From: Streptomyces longispororuber
GTDB taxonomy: Bacteria > Actinomycetota > Actinomycetes > Streptomycetales > Streptomycetaceae
Assembly: GCF_014656095.1 (NCBI RefSeq)
Contig: NZ_BNBT01000031.1
Location: forward strand, 1 to 64,000
DNA: 64,000 bases
Reading direction: 5' to 3'
Shown: in pieces, positions 34,536 to 49,500 of the stretch
How positions within the stretch are numbered: the stretch's first letter is position 1
Layout of the letters: the number at the start of each line of letters is the position of its first letter
Position numbers and translations under genes: made by a program
Notes under the pieces: generated by a model
Told to the model about the DNA's origin: nothing
The model's database searches: none
What the model saw: only the letters and a program-made list of their open reading frames with translations

Positions 34536-37500
34536 TCAGGAAACGCCGAGTTCGTTGTCGATGAAGTCGAACATGTCGTCGTCATCGGCGTCCTCCAGCT
34601 TCTCCGCGATGCCCGGGGCGTCCGCGCCGCCGCCCTGCTCGCCGGCGTCCAGCCTGCCGAGCAGTGCCCGCAGCCTGCCGCGCACCGCGGCCCGCTCGTC
34701 CTCCGCCAGCGGGCCCGTGGCCAGGGCCGCCTCCAGGCCCGCGAGTTCGGCGGCGACGCCGCCCGTCCGCGGCCCTTCGGACCCGCCGGGCGCCCCGCCG
34801 TCACGGGGCAGGCTCTCGTCGAGGTGCGCGGCGAGTGCGGCGGGCGACGGGTAGTCGAAGATGAGTGTCGCAGGAAGGCGCAGTCCGGAAAGGGAATTCA
34901 GCCGGTTCCTGAGTTCCACCGCGGTGAGCGAGTCGACGCCGAGTTCGAGGAATCCCCGGGTGGCGCCGATCGCCTCGGGCCCGGAATGGCCGAGCACCGC
35001 CGCCACATGACCGCGTACGGCATCGAGCAGGGTCCGCCGCCGTTCCGTCCCGGAAAGTCCCGCCAATTGTTCGGCGAGTGCGGGTCCGCTGCCGTTTCCG
35101 TGCGTTCCGGCCTTTTCCCCGGAGCGGGCGAGCGCCCTGTCGACCCTGCGGGCCGGGGTGCGTACCAGCTCGGAGAAGACGGGCTGGACGCCGTCGGGAC
35201 CCGCGGCGGCCCGCAGGGCCGCGGCGTCCAGGCGCAGCGGGACGAGGACGGCGGGCGCCTCGGGCGCGGCCAGGGAGACGGCCGCGTCCAGCAGGGCCAG
35301 GCCCTCGTCGGTGGCGAGCGGGGCCACGCCGCCGCGAGCCATCCGCCGCAGGTCGGCGTCGCCGAGGGCGCCCGTCATGTCGCTCTCCTGCGCCCATACG
35401 CCCCAGGCCAGCGAGGTCGCCGGGAGCCCCTGGGCCCGGCGCGTTGCCGCGAGGGCGTCGAGGAAGCAGTTGGCGGCCGCGTAATTGCCCTGGCCCGGGC
35501 TGCCGAGCACGCCGGCGGCGGAGGAGAACAGGACGAACGCCGACAGGTCGAGCCCGGCGGTCAGCTCGTGCAGGTGCAGCGCGGCGTCCGCCTTGGGGCG
35601 CAGGACCGTGTCCAGCCGGTCCGGTGTCAGGGACGTGACGACGCCGTCGTCCAGGACACCCGCGATGTGCACGACCGCCGACAGGTCCGGGCCCCGCTCG
35701 TCGAGGAGCGCGGCCAGGGCGTCCCGGTCGGCCACGTCGCACGCGGCCACGGTCGCCTTCACGCCCAGCGCCGCCAGCTCGTCCTGCAGCTCGGCCGCAC
35801 CGGCGGCCTCCGGGCCGCGCCGCGAGACCAGGAGCAGGTCCCGTACGCTGTGCCGCTCGGCCAGATGCCGTACGACGACCCGGCCGAGGCCGCCGAAGGC
35901 GCCCGTCACGAGGACGGTTCCCTCGCCCCAGGGTGCCGTGTCGCCATCGGGGCCAGTGGTGACGCGGGTCAGGCGCGGCACCCACACCGAGCCGTCGCGG
36001 AGGGCGACTTCGGGCTCGCCGGAGCCGACGGCGGCGCCGAGCAGCACCTCGTCGAGGACCGCGTCGTCGCCGGTTCCGGTTCCGGGGCCTGAACTTGATC
36101 CGGTGCTGGTGTCAGCGCCTGTGCCGGTGTCGGTTCCCGTACCGGTGTCGGTTCCCGTACCGGCGTCGGTGTCGACGAGGAGGAAGCGCCCGGGGTGTTC
36201 GACCTGGGCGGACCGTACGAGGCCCCACACGGCGGCCGCCGCGGGGTCCACGGCGGCGCCCCCGGCGGGGGCGGCGCCGCGCGTCACGACGGCGAGCCGC
36301 GCGTCCTCGAACCGCTCGTCGGCCAGCCAGCCCTGGAGCACGCCCAGCGCCTCGGCCAGCCGCGCGGACACGGCCTGCGGGCCCGTCGCGCCGTCGGCAC
36401 CGGCGCTGGCACCGGCCTGCCACACCACGACCGCCGGGGTGCCGCCCCCGGCGTCCGGGTACCGGTCCCGGTCCGCGTACGACACCACCGGTACGGTCAC
36501 GGCAGCGGCCGTGGGCGCCTGTGGCTTCCACTCCACCTGGAACAGGGAGTCGCCGGTCCTGCCGCCGCTGAGCTGGTCGGCCGGGACGGGGCGTGACACC
36601 AGCGAGTCAACGGTGGCCACGACCTGTCCGGTCGGGTCCGCGAGCGTCAGGGACACGGCGTCCGCCCCGGCGCTGCCGAGGCGCACCCGGACCGCCGAGG
36701 CGCCCGCCCGGTGGAGCCGCACCCCGTTCCAGGCGAAGGGCAGGCCCAGGCCCTGGCGTTCGCCCGTGAGCAGCAGGGTGGAGTGCAGTGCGGCGTCGAG
36801 CACCGCCGGGTGCAGGCCGAAGGCCTCGGCGGCCGCCGCCTGCTCCTCCTCCAGGGCGACCTCGGCGAACACCTCGTCGCCGCGCCGCCAGGCGGCCCGC
36901 AGCCCCTGGAACACCGGCCCGTAGCCGTACCCGGCCGCGGCCAGCCGGTCGTACAGCTCGGCGGCGTCGGCGATCGGCTCGGCTCCCCGCGGCGGCCATT
37001 CGACCAGGCCCTCCGGCTCCTGTTCGGCGGCCGTGGCGGCCAGGAACCCGGACGCGTGCCGCGTCCAGGCGCCGTCGGGGTCCTGCTCGTCGCGGGAGTG
37101 CACGCTGACCGGGACCCGCCCGTCCGCGTCCTCGGCGCCGATGCCGACCTGGAGCTGTACGGCGCCACGCTCGGGCAGCACCAACGGCGCCGCGAGCGTC
37201 AGCTCCTCCAACACCCCACAGCCCACCTCGTCACCGGCCCGCACCGCCAGCTCCACGAACGCCGTACCCGGCAACAACACCCGACCCGCCACCGCGTGAT
37301 CCGCCAGCCACGGATGCGTGGCCAGCGACAACCGGCCCGTGAACACGCACCCGTCCCCACCCGCCAGCGGCACGGCGGCCCCCAGCAGCGGATGCCCGGC
37401 CGACACGAGCCCTGTCGCCGACACATCACCGGCCGCGCCCGCACCCGCGCGCGGCCAGTACCGCCGCCGCTGGAACGCGTACGTGGGCAGATCCACGCGG

Positions 37501-40500
37501 CGCCGCGCCTCGACGGGCGCGTACAGCGGCGCCCAGTCGACCTCCACCCCGCGTACGTGCAACTGCGCGAGCGCCGCCAGGAACGTGTCCGCCTCGGAAC
37601 GGCCCTTACGGACGGCCGCGATCAGACCGGTCTGGTCCTCGGGCTCGGTGAGGGTGTCGTGGGCCATCGCGGTCAGGACCGCGTCCGGGCCCAACTCCAG
37701 CAGAGTCGAGACACCGAAGCCCGTCAGCGCACCCAGACCCTCATGGAAACGCACGGCCTCACGGATGTGCCGGACCCAGTACTCGGGGTCCCGAAGCTCG
37801 TCAGCGTTTGCCAGCGCACCGGTGAGGTTGGAGACGACCGGCAGTGTCGGCTCCTGGTACGTCAACTGCCGCGCCACCCGCCGGAACTCCTCCAGCGCGG
37901 GCTCCATCAACGGCGAGTGGAAGGCATGCGACACCTTCAGCCACCGCACCTTGCGCCCCTCGCCCCGCAGCGTCTGCTCCAGGCCTTCCAAAGCGGCACG
38001 CTCACCGGAGAGCACCACCTGCGAGGGCCCATTGACCGCGGCCACACCCACCCGGTCGGCAAGGTCGCTGAGCAGCGGCAGCACCTCGGCCTCCGCCGCC
38101 TGGGCCGCGAGCATCGCGCCACCCTCGGGCAACGCCTGCATCAACCGGCCCCGCGCGGCCACCAGTCGCGTCGCGTCCTCAAGCGACCACAACCCGGCCA
38201 CGTAAGCGGCAGCCAGCTCACCGATCGAATGCCCGCCGACAACCTCCGGGCGTACGCCGAACGACTCCGCGAGCCGGAACAGCGCCACCTCCATCGCGAA
38301 CAACGCGGGCTGGGCGTACCCGGTCTGCTCCAGCAGCCCCTCATCCGTACCGAACATCACGCTCTGGAGCGAACGTTCTATCCACCCATCGAAGTACGCA
38401 CACACCTCGTCCAGCGCGTCCGCGAACACCGGGAAGGCCTCGTACAACTCCCGGCCCATCCCCAGCCGCTGACTGCCCTGCCCGGTGAACACCACACCCA
38501 ACCGGCCCTCGACCACCGACCCGGACACCGGAGTCGCAAGCCCCGCCAGGAACTCCTCCCGCTCCCGACCGAACACCACAGCCCGATGCTCAAGCAGAGC
38601 CCGCCCCGACAGCAGCGACCAGCCCACATCCACGGCGTCCAGCTCAGGACGCGCCACCACGTGCGCGCGCAACCGGTCGAGCTGCCCCCGCAAGGCTTCA
38701 CCACTGCGGGCCGACACCAGCCACGGCACCGCCGTCACCGGAGCGGCCCCCGTGGAAACGGCCTCGGCGGGCTCGTCCAGCGGCACCTGCTCCAGGATCA
38801 CGTGCGCGTTGGTGCCACTCACACCGAACGACGACACGCCCGCACGACGCGGCACCTCGGCACGTTCCGGCCACTGCTGGGCTTCCGTCAGCAGTTCCAC
38901 CGCACCCGCCGACCAGTCCACGTGCGAGCTGGGCCGATCCACGTGCAGGGTCTGCGGCAGGACGCCCTCGCGCATGGCCATCACCATCTTGATGACGCCC
39001 GCGACACCGGCTGCGGCCTGCGTATGACCGATGTTCGACTTGATCGACCCCAGCCACAGCGGCCGGTCGGCCGACCGCTCCTGCCCGTATGTGGCGAGCA
39101 GCGCCTGCGCCTCGATCGGGTCACCCAGCTTGGTACCCGTACCGTGCGCCTCCACCGCGTCCACGTCACCGGGCCTGAGCCCGGCGTTGGCGAGCGCGGC
39201 ACGGATGACCCGCTGCTGGGACGGGCCGTTGGGCGCGGTCAGACCGTTGCTGGCACCGTCCTGGTTGACCGCGGAACCCCGTACGACCGCCAGCACGTCG
39301 TGGCCGTTGCGGCGCGCGTCGGACAGTCGCTCAAGCAGGAGCAGGCCCACACCCTCGCCCCAGCCCGTCCCGTCCGCCGCCTCCGCGAACGCCTTGCAAC
39401 GGCCGTCGGTGGCGAGGCCGCGCTGGCGGCTGAACTCCACGAAGGTGTCCGGCGTCGACATCACGGTCACGCCGCCCGCGAGGGCCAGGTCGCACTCGCC
39501 CTGGCGCAGCGCCTGCGCCGCCAGGTGCAGGGCCACGAGCGACGACGAGCACGCCGTGTCCACCGTGACCGCCGGGCCTTCCAGGCCGAAGGCGTACGAC
39601 AGGCGGCCGGAGACGACGCTGGCCGCGTTGCCGGTGCCGAGGTAGCCCTCGCCCTGGTTGGGGGCGGTGCGGAGGACGTTCTCGTAGTCCTGGCCGTTGG
39701 TGCCGGAGAAGACGCCGGTGCGGCTGCCGCGCAGCGTCACCGGGTCGATGCCGGCCCGTTCGAAGGCCTCCCAGGCGGTTTCCAGGAGGAGCCGCTGCTG
39801 CGGGTCCATGGCCAGGGCCTCGCGCGGCGAGATGCCGAAGAAGTCGGCGTCGAACTCCGCCATGTCGTGGAGGAATCCGCCCTCGCGGACGTAGCTGGTC
39901 CCGGCGTGTGCGGGGTCCGGGTGGTAGAGCGCGTCGACGTTCCAGCCGCGGTCCTGCGGCATGTCGCCGATGGCGTCGCGGCCGTCGCTCAGCAGCCGCC
40001 ACAGGTCCTCGGGCGAGCGGACGTCGCCGGGGAAGCGGCAGCTCATCGCCACGATCACGACCGGGTCGCCGTCATCGGGCAGTCCCGGGGCGGCGGCCAC
40101 CGGGGCCGCGCCCTCGTCGGGCCCCCGGCCGAGGAGTTCGCCGCGCAGGTACGTGGCGAGCGCCGCCGGGGTCGGGTGGTCGAAGACGATGGTCGTGGGG
40201 AGGCGCAGGCCGCTGGCGGCGCCGAGGAGGTTGCGGAGCTCAACCGCGGTCAGCGAGTCGAAGCCGAGGTCCTTGAAGGGGCGGGCGGCGTCGACGGTCT
40301 TGGTGGCGGGGTAGCCGAGGACCGTGGCGACGCGGTCCCGCACGAGGTCGAGGAGCACCCGGTCGCGCTCCGCCGCGGGCAGGGCCGCGAGCCGGTCCGC
40401 GAGGGAGTCAGGGCCAGGGGACGCCGGGCCCTCGCCCCGGCCCGGGGCGGTGGCCGTCGCGGCGGTCGTGAGCTGGTCGAACAGGTGGCAGGGGCGGGCC

Positions 40501-43500
40501 GTGGCGTAGCCCGGGGCGTACGCGTCCCAGACGACGTCGGCGAGCGTCACGGCCGCCGCGCCGCCCGGGGAGGCCGTGGCCGCCAGCGCGGCGGCCATCG
40601 CGGCGACGGCCAGGTCCGGTTCCATCGCGGGCATGCCGCTGTCCCGGACGCGCTGTTCCACCACTCCCCCGTCGGCGGCCATGCCGCCGCCGGCCCACGG
40701 GCCCCAGCCGAGGGAGAGCGCGGGCAGCCCGAGCGACCTGCGGTGCTCGGCGAAGGCGTCCAGGAAGGCGTTGGCCGCGGCGTAGTTGCCCTGGCCGCCG
40801 ACGCCCAGCGAGCCCGCGACGGACGAGAACAGCACGAAGGCGGTCAGCTCGGCGCGGTCGCGGGTCAGCTCGTGCAGGTTCAGGGCCGCTTGGACCTTCG
40901 GCCCGAAGACGGTGGCGAACCGTCCCGGCGTCAGGCCGTCGAGCACGCCGTCGTCCAGGACGCCCGCCGTGTGGAACACACCGGTCAGCGGGGCCTCCGC
41001 CGGGATCGCGTCCAGGACCCGTGCCAGCGCCTCGCGGTCGGCGACGTCACAGGCCTCGACCGTCACGCGGGCGCCGAGTTCCTCCAGTTCGGCGCGGAGT
41101 GCGGCCGCGCCGGGCGCGTCGGGGCCGCGGCGGCTGGTGAGCACGAGGTGCTCGGCGCCCGTACGCGCCAGCCAGCGCGCCACGTGCCCGCCCAGCGCAC
41201 CGGTGCCGCCGGTGACGAGGACCGTACCGCTCGGCGTCCACGCCCCCGCCGCCCCCTCGCCCGGCGCCATGCCGCCGCTTGTCACCGGGCCGGTCGCGGA
41301 CGTCGCTCCCGTGGCGGCTTCGCCCGCGGACAGGCGTACGAGCCGTCGTACGAACACGCCGGAACCGCGGACCGCCACCTGGTCCTCGCCCGTCGCCGAG
41401 CCCAGGGCGTCGGCGAGCCGCAGCCGCGCCCGCTCGTCCGGCCGCGCGGGCAGGTCGATCAGGCCGCCCCAGCGCTGGGGCTGCTCCAGGGCGGCGACCC
41501 GGCCCATGCCCCACACGGCCGCCTGCCGCGGCGCGGTCAGCCGGTCCGAGCGCCCGGTGGTCACCGCGCCGCAGGTGGCCGCCCACAGCGGTGCCGCCAC
41601 CTCGGCATCGCCGAGCGCCTGGAGGAGCGCGAGCACACCCTCCAGGCCGACGGACACGGCAGGGTGCGCCGAACCCTCGGAGTCGTCGAGGGACAGCAGC
41701 GACAACACGCCCAGCGGAGACGCGAACTCGCCGCCCGGATACTCCAGTTCGCGCAGTCTCCGGGCCAGCTCCTCACGGTCCGCTTCATCACGCGGCACCG
41801 GAATCCGGACCACCCGCGCGCCGCGCTCCTCCAGCCCGGCGACCGCCGCGTCCACCCACGGGTACGCGTCCTCGTCGGCCGGTACAACCACCCACCAGGC
41901 GCCGTCGAACGCCGCCGCGGCCAGACCCGTCAGCGGCTTCCACGCCTCGCGGTACTGCCACCGCCCGACCGTGCCGGCCTCGCGCCGCTGCCGCCGCCAC
42001 GACGAAAGCACGGGCAGCACCTCACCCAGCGCCCCGCCGTCGGCCCCGCCGCCCAGCTCGGCGCTCAGCGACTCCAGGTCCTCCCGCTCCACGGCCTCCC
42101 AGAACCGCGCCTCCACCTCGTCCACGTCAACGGTGCCCGTACGCGCTCCGGCCGTGCCGGACGCCGTCAGGTCCAGCCAGTAGTGGTCGCACTGGAAGGC
42201 GTACGTGGGCAGGTCCACGCGGCGCCGCGCCTCGACGGGCGCGTACAGCGGAGCCCAGTCCACCTCGATGCCCCGTACGTGAAGCCGAGCCAGAGCCGCC
42301 AGGAACGTGTCCGCCTCGGGGCGGTCCTTGCGCACGGCGGCCACCAGTCCGGCCTGCGCGGCCGGTTCGGCGACGGTGTCGTGCGCCATCGCGGTGAGCA
42401 CCGAGTCGGGCCCCAGTTCCAGCAGCGTGGAGACACCGAATCCGGTCAGCGCGCCAAGACCCTCGTGGAAACGTACGGCCTCGCGGATGTGCCGCACCCA
42501 GTACGCGGGGTCCTTCAGCTCATCGGCGTCCGCCAGCTCGCCGGTGAGGTTGGAGACCACCGGCAGCGTTGGCTCCTGATACGTCAACTGCCGCGCCACC
42601 CGCCGGAACTCGTCCAGGGCGGGCTCCATCAGCGGCGAGTGGAAGGCGTGCGACACCTTCAGCCAGCGCACCTTGCGCTCCTGGCCGCGCAGGATCTGCT
42701 CCAGGCCTTCGAGAGCGGCACGCTCACCGCTGAGCACCACCTGTGCGGGGCCGTTGACCGCTGCGACACCCACCCGGTCGGCAAGGTCGCTGAGCAGCGG
42801 CAGCACCTCGTCCTCCGCCGCCTGCACGGCCAGCATCGCGCCACCCTCGGGCAGCGCCTGCATCAGCCGACCGCGTGCCGCCACCAGTCGCGTCGCGTCC
42901 TCCAGGGACCACAGTCCCGCCACGTACGCGGCAGCCAGCTCACCAATCGAATGCCCACCCACAACCTCCGGCCGCACACCGAACGACTCCGCCAGCCGGA
43001 ACAGGGCCACCTCGAAGGCGAACAACGCGGGCTGGGCGTAACCGGTCTGCTCAAGGAGGTCCGCATCCGTACCGAACATCACGCTCTGGAGCGAACGTTC
43101 TATCCACCCATCGAAGTACGCACACACCTCGTCCAGCGCATCCGCGAACACCGGGAAGACCTCGTACAACTCCCGGCCCATGCCCAGCCGCTGACTGCCC
43201 TGCCCGGTGAACACCACACCCAACCGGCCCTCGACCACCGACCCGGACACCGGAGTCGCAAGCCCCGCCAGGAACTCCTCCCGCTCCCGACCGAACACCA
43301 CCGCCCGATGCTCATGCAGAGCCCGACCCGACAGCAGCGACCAGCCCACATCCACGGCGTCCAGCTCCGGACGCGCCACCACGTGCGAACGCAACCGGTC
43401 GAGCTGCCCCCGCAAAGCTTCGGCACTGCGGGCCGACACCAGCCACGGCACCGCCGTCACCGGAGCGACCCCCGCGGAAGCGGCCTCGGCGGGCTCGCCT

Positions 43501-46500
43501 TGCGGCATTTGCTCCAGGATCACGTGCGCGTTGGTGCCACTCACGCCGAACGACGACACGCCCGCACGACGCGGCGCGGTACCGTCCCGCTCGGTCCACT
43601 CGCGGGCTTCGGTGAGCAGTTCGACGGAGCCGTAGGACCAGTCCACGTGTGAGCTGGGCCGGTCCACGTGCAGGGTCTGCGGCAGGACGCCCTCGCGCAT
43701 GGCCATCACCATCTTGATGACGCCCGCGACACCGGCTGCGGCCTGCGTATGACCGATGTTCGACTTGATGGAGCCGAGCCACAGCGGCCGGTCCTCGGGC
43801 CGCTCCTGCCCGTACGTGGCGAGCAGCGCCTGCGCCTCGATCGGGTCACCCAAGGTCGTGCCGGTGCCGTGGGCCTCGACCGCGTCGACCTCGGCGGCGG
43901 ACAGGCCCGCGCTCTCCAGGGCGGCGCGGATGACGCGCTGCTGGGACGGGCCGTTGGGCGCGGTCAGGCCGTTGCTGGCACCGTCCTGGTTGACGGCGGA
44001 GCCCCGTACGACCGCCAGGACCTCGTGGCCGTTGCGGCGGGCGTCCGACAGCCGCTCAAGGAGCAGCAGGCCCACGCCCTCGCCCCAGCCCGTGCCGTCC
44101 GCCGCCTCCGCGAAGGCCTTGCAGCGGCCGTCGGCGGCCAGACCGCGCTGGCGGCTGAACTGGACGAAGGTGTCCGGGGAGGCCATCACCGTGACGCCGC
44201 CCGCCAGGGCCAGGTCGCACTCGCCCTGGCGCAGGGCCTGGGTCGCCAGGTGCAGGGCCACCAGAGAGGCCGAGCACGCGGTGTCGACGGTCACGGCCGG
44301 GCCTTCGAGACCGAAGGCGTACGACAGGCGGCCGGACATGACGCTGACGGCGTTGCCGGTGAGGACGTGGCTCTCGATGTCCTGGGGGACGGTGGCCCCG
44401 CGGGAGATGTAGTCGTCGCCGTTGGAGCCGACGAAGACGCCCGCGCGGGTGCCGCGGAGCGTCGGCGGGTCGATGCCCGCGCGCTCGAACAGCTCCCAGG
44501 AGGTCTCCATGAGCTGGCGCTGCTGCGGGTCCATGGCGAGGGCCTCGCGCGGCGAGATGCCGAAGAAGTCGGCGTCGAAGTCGCCCGCGTCCGTCAGGAA
44601 CCCGCCCTCGCGGACGTAGCTCTTGCCCGCCCGGTCGGGGTCCGGGTCGTACAGCCCGGCGAGGTCCCAGCCGCGGTCGGCGGGGAACTCACCCATGGCG
44701 TCGCGGCCCTCGGCGACGAGGCGCCACAGGTCCTCGGGCGAACGGACGTCACCGGGGAAGCGGCAGCTCATCGCCACGATGGCGATCGGGTCGTCGGCGG
44801 ACGCGGGCGCGGCGGGGGCGGGAGCGGCGGTCGCGGGGGCGGCCGTCCCGGCGCCGAACACCTCGCCCGCCAAGTAGCCCGCGAGCGCGGTGGAGTTGGG
44901 GTAGTCGAAGACGAGCGAGGCGGGCAGGCGCAGGCCGGTGGCGGCCTGGACGCGGTTGCGCAGCTCGACGGCGGTGAGGGAGTCGAAGCCCAGCTCGCGG
45001 AAGGCGCGGCCCGGGTCGACGGCCTCGGCGGCGGAGTGGCCGAGGACGGCGGCGGCCTGGCCCCGTACGAAGGCGAGGAGGGCGGCGGCGCGCTCCGGCG
45101 CGGGCAGCGGGGCCAGCCGCCGCATCCAGTCCGGGCCGGTGGCGGCGTGGCCTCCGGAGGGGGCGGGGGTGCCGTCCGCGGGGGTGTCGGTGCGCTCGCG
45201 GGCGTCGGGCAGCGCGGCGAAGAGCCTGCTGGGGCGGGCGGCGACGAAGCCGGGCAGGAAGGTGTCCCAGGCGACGGCGGCGACGACGACGGTGGCGTCG
45301 CCGCGCTCGACCGCGTCCCGCAGGGCGGCGACGGCGGGCTCGGGCGGCATCGGCGGCATGCCGTCGCGGCGGGTGCGCTCGGCGCGTACGGCGGTGTCGG
45401 CCAGCCCGGCGCCCTCCCAGGTGCCCCAGGCGACGGAGGTGGCGGGCAGCCCGTCGGCGCGGCGCTGTTCGGCGAGCGCGTCGAGGTAGGCGTTGGCGGC
45501 GGCGTAGTTGGCCTGGCCCGCGTTGCCGAGCGCGCCGGACGCGGACGAGAAGAGCACGAACGCGTCCAGGTCCCGGTCGCGGGTCAGCTCGTGCAGGATG
45601 GCGGCGGCCGGGGACTTGGGGCTCAGGACGGTGTCGAGGCGGGCCGGGGTGAGGGCGTCGACGACGCCGTCGTCCAGGACGCCCGCCGTGTGGACGACGG
45701 CGGTCAGGGGGGCGTCGGCGGGGAGGTCGTCCAGGAGCCGGGCGAGGGCGTCCCGGTCGGCGGCGTCGCAGGCCGCGAGGGTGACGCGGGCGCCCGCCTG
45801 CTCCAGTTCGGCGCGGAGTCCGGCCGCGCCCGGCGCGTCGGGGCCGCGGCGGCTGACGAGCAGGAGGTGGGCGGCGCCGTCGCGGGCGAGCCGGCGTGCC
45901 ACATGGCCGCCGAGGGCGCCCGTGCCGCCGGTGACGAGGACCGTGCCGCGCGGCGTCCACCGGGTGTGCCGCCGCAGGTCGGCACCGGCCGCCTCGCCGC
46001 GGACGAGGCGGCGTACGAAGACGCCGGAACCGCGTACGGCGAGCTGGTCCTCGAAGGCGTCGGCGGTGCCGGACGCGGCGGCCAGGACGGCGGCGAGCCG
46101 GGCACCGGCCCGGGGGTCGTACGTTCCGGGCAGGTCGACGAGGCCGCCCCAGCGGTCGGGGTGTTCGAGGGCGACGACCCGGCCGAAGCCCCACAGATGG
46201 GCCTGGGCGGGGTGGTCGACGCGGTCGCTGCGGCCGGTGGAGACGGCGCCCTGGGTGAGGACCCACAGGCGCCCGGCGGCACCGGCGGCACCGACGTCCC
46301 CGAGGGCCTGGACCAGGGCCAGGGTGGCGGCGAGGCCCGCGGGCACGGCCGGGTGCCCGTCGAGGGCGGCCGTGGCGAGGCCGAGCAGCGAGACCACTCC
46401 GGCGGGCTCCGCCGCGCCGTCCGCCGTGAGCTGCCGCAGCCGCTCGGCAAGGAGGTCGCGCGTCGCCTCGCCCGCGCGGAGGCTCCAGGTGACGGGTTCG

Positions 46501-49500
46501 GCGCCGGCGGCCGTGAGGGCGTCGACGGCGCCCGTGGCCCACGGGTGGTCCGGGGCGTCCTCGGGGACGACGACCAGCCACCGCCCGGACAGGCGCGCCG
46601 CCGGCATCTTGGCCGCGGGCAGCGGCTGCCAGGTGGCGCGGTAGCGCCAACTGTCGATGAGGGAGCGTTCCCTGCGCTGCCGCCGCCAGGCGGACAGGCC
46701 CGGCAGGACCTCGGTGAGCGCGTCCTCGGCCACGCCGTCGCCGAGGGTGGACGTCAGCTCGTCGACGTCCTCGCGCTCGACGGCCTCCCAGAAGCGGGCT
46801 TCGGCGGTGTCCGCGGCGGGCGGGGGGCCGCCGGAGGGCCGCTGCTCGACCAGCCAGTAGTGGCGGCGCTGGAAGGGGTACGTCGGCAGGTCCACGAGGT
46901 GCCGGGGGCCGGGCAGGAGCGCCGCCCAGTCGAGGGCGGCACCGTGCGCGTGGGCCTCGGCGAGCGAGGCCAGCAGCCGGTCGGCGCCGCCCTCGTCACG
47001 GCGCAGGGAGCCCAGGGTGACCGCCTGGCTGTCGGTGGCGTCGATGGTGGCCTGCACGGGGACGGTGAGGACCGGGTGCGGGCTCATCTCCAGGAACAGG
47101 CCGTGTCCCTCGGCGAGCAGCCCGCGCGTGGCGTGCTCGAACAGGACGGTCTGGCGGAGGTTGCGGTACCAGTACCCGGCATCCATCGGCACGTCCAGCC
47201 AGGCCCCCGTGAGCGTCGAGTACAACGGCACGTCGGGGGTGCGCGGCGCGACCGGGGCGAGGACCCGCTCCAGGTGCTCCTCGACGGCCTCGACGTGGGC
47301 GGAGTGCGAGGCGTAGTCGACGGGGATCGTACGGGCGCGGATGTCGCGGGCCACGCACTGGGCGACCAGCTCCTCCAGGGCCGCCGTGGCGCCGGAGACG
47401 ACGACGTGGGCGGGGCCGTTGACCGCGGCCACGGACAGGTCGTCGCCCCACTGGGCGGTCATCTCGCGGACCTGCCGCTCGGGCAGCGGGACCGAGACCA
47501 TGCCGCCGCGGCCGGAGAGTTCGACGATGGCCTGGCTGCGCAGCGCCACCACCCAGGCGGCGTCCTCCAGCGAGAGGGCGCCCGCGACGCAGGCGGCGGC
47601 GATCTCGCCCTGGCTGTGCCCGACCACGGCGGCGGGCTCGACGCCGGCCGCGCGCCAGACGGCGGCGAGGGACACCATGACGGCGAACAGGACGGGCTGG
47701 ACGACGTCGACGCGGTCGAAGTTCTCGCCGTCGAGCTCCTCGAAGAGGTCCCAGTCCACGAACGGGCCGAGCGCGTCGGCGCACTCCTCCATCCGCGCGG
47801 CGAACACCGGGGAGTCGTCGAGGAGTTCGCGGGCCATGCCGGCCCACTGCGAGCCCTGGCCGGGGAAGACGAACACCGGGCGGGCCGCGCCGGGCAGGGC
47901 ACGCCCGGTGACCGTGCCGGGGGCCGTGCCCGGAGCCGTCAGGTCGCCGTCCGCGAGGCGTTCGAGCCCCGCGATGAGCTCCGTACGGTCCCGGCCGAGC
48001 ACCACGCCCCGGTGCGCGAACCGCGACCGGGCGACCGCCAGGGTCCAGGCCACGTCGGCGGGTTCGAGGCCGGGGTGCGCGAGCAGGTGCGCGCGCAGCC
48101 GGGCGGCCTGGGCCCGCAGCGCGTCGTCCGTCTTCGCCGACAGGACCAGCGGCACCCGGCCGGGCACCACCGCGGAGGCGGCGGCCCCCTCGGTGCCGGT
48201 CTCCGCGGCGGCCTCGCCGGACGCGCGGAGCTCACCGGAGGCGCCACCGGACGTGCCGGGGTCGTCGGGCGCGGGCGGCGGCGGGGCTTGCTCCAGGACG
48301 ACGTGCGCGTTGGTGCCGCTCATGCCGAACGACGAGACGCCCGCGCGGCGCGGCGCGCCGTCCTGCCGCTCGGGCCACTCCCGCGCCTCGGTGAGCAGCT
48401 CGACCGAGCCCGCCGACCAGTCGACGTGGCCGCTCGGCGCGTCGATGTGCAGGGTCTTCGGCAGCGTGCCGTGGCGCATCGCCTGGACCATCTTGATGAC
48501 GCCCGCGACACCGGCGGCGGCCTGGGTGTGGCCGACGTTGGACTTCAGCGAGCCCAGCCACAGCGGCCGTCCCTCGGGGCGCCGCTGCCCGTACGTGGCG
48601 ATGAGGGCCTGGGCCTCGATGGGGTCGCCCAAGGTCGTACCGGTGCCGTGCGCCTCGACCGCGTCGACGTCGGCGGGCGTGAGCCCGGCGTCCGCGAGGG
48701 CGGCGCGGATGACGCGCTGCTGGGCGGGCCCGTTGGGGGCGGTCAGGCCGTTGCTCGCGCCGTCCTGGTTGACGGCCGAGCCCCGGATGACGGCCAGGAC
48801 CTGGTGGCCGTTGCGGCGGGCGTCGGACAGGCGCTCCAGGACCAGCATGCCGACGCCCTCGCCCCAGGCCGTGCCGTCGGCGGCCTGCGCGAAGGGCTTG
48901 CAGCGGCCGTCGGGCGCCAGGCCGCGCTGGCGGCTGAAGGCGAGGAAGGAGCCGGGCGAGGCCATGACGACGACGCCGCCCGCGAGGGCGAGGGCGCACT
49001 CGCCCTGGCGCAGCGCCTGCACCGCCAGGTGCAGCGCGACCAGCGACGAGGAGCAGGCGGTGTCGACCGTCATGGTCGGGCCCTGGAGGCCGAGGGTGTA
49101 GGCGATGCGCCCGGAGGCGACGCTGGCGGCGGTGCCGGTGACGAGGTAGCCCTCCATGCCGTCCCCGGCGTCGCCGAGGCGGGGGCCGTACTCCTGGGTC
49201 TCGGCGCCGACGAACACCCCGGTGCCGGAGTCACGCAGGCCGGCCGGGTCGATGCCCGCGCGCTCCAGGGCCTCCCAGGACGCTTCGAGCAGCAGGCGCT
49301 GCTGCGGGTCCGTCGCGAGGGCCTCGCGGGGCGAGAGGCCGAAGAAGTCGGCGTCGAACTCGCCCGCGTCGTGCAGGAACCCGCCCTCGCGGACGTACGA
49401 GGTGCCGGGCCGGTCCGGATCGGTGTCGTACAGGGCCGACAGGTCCCAGCCGCGGTCGGTGGGGAAGCCGGAGACGGCGTCCACCTCGTCGGTGAGGAGC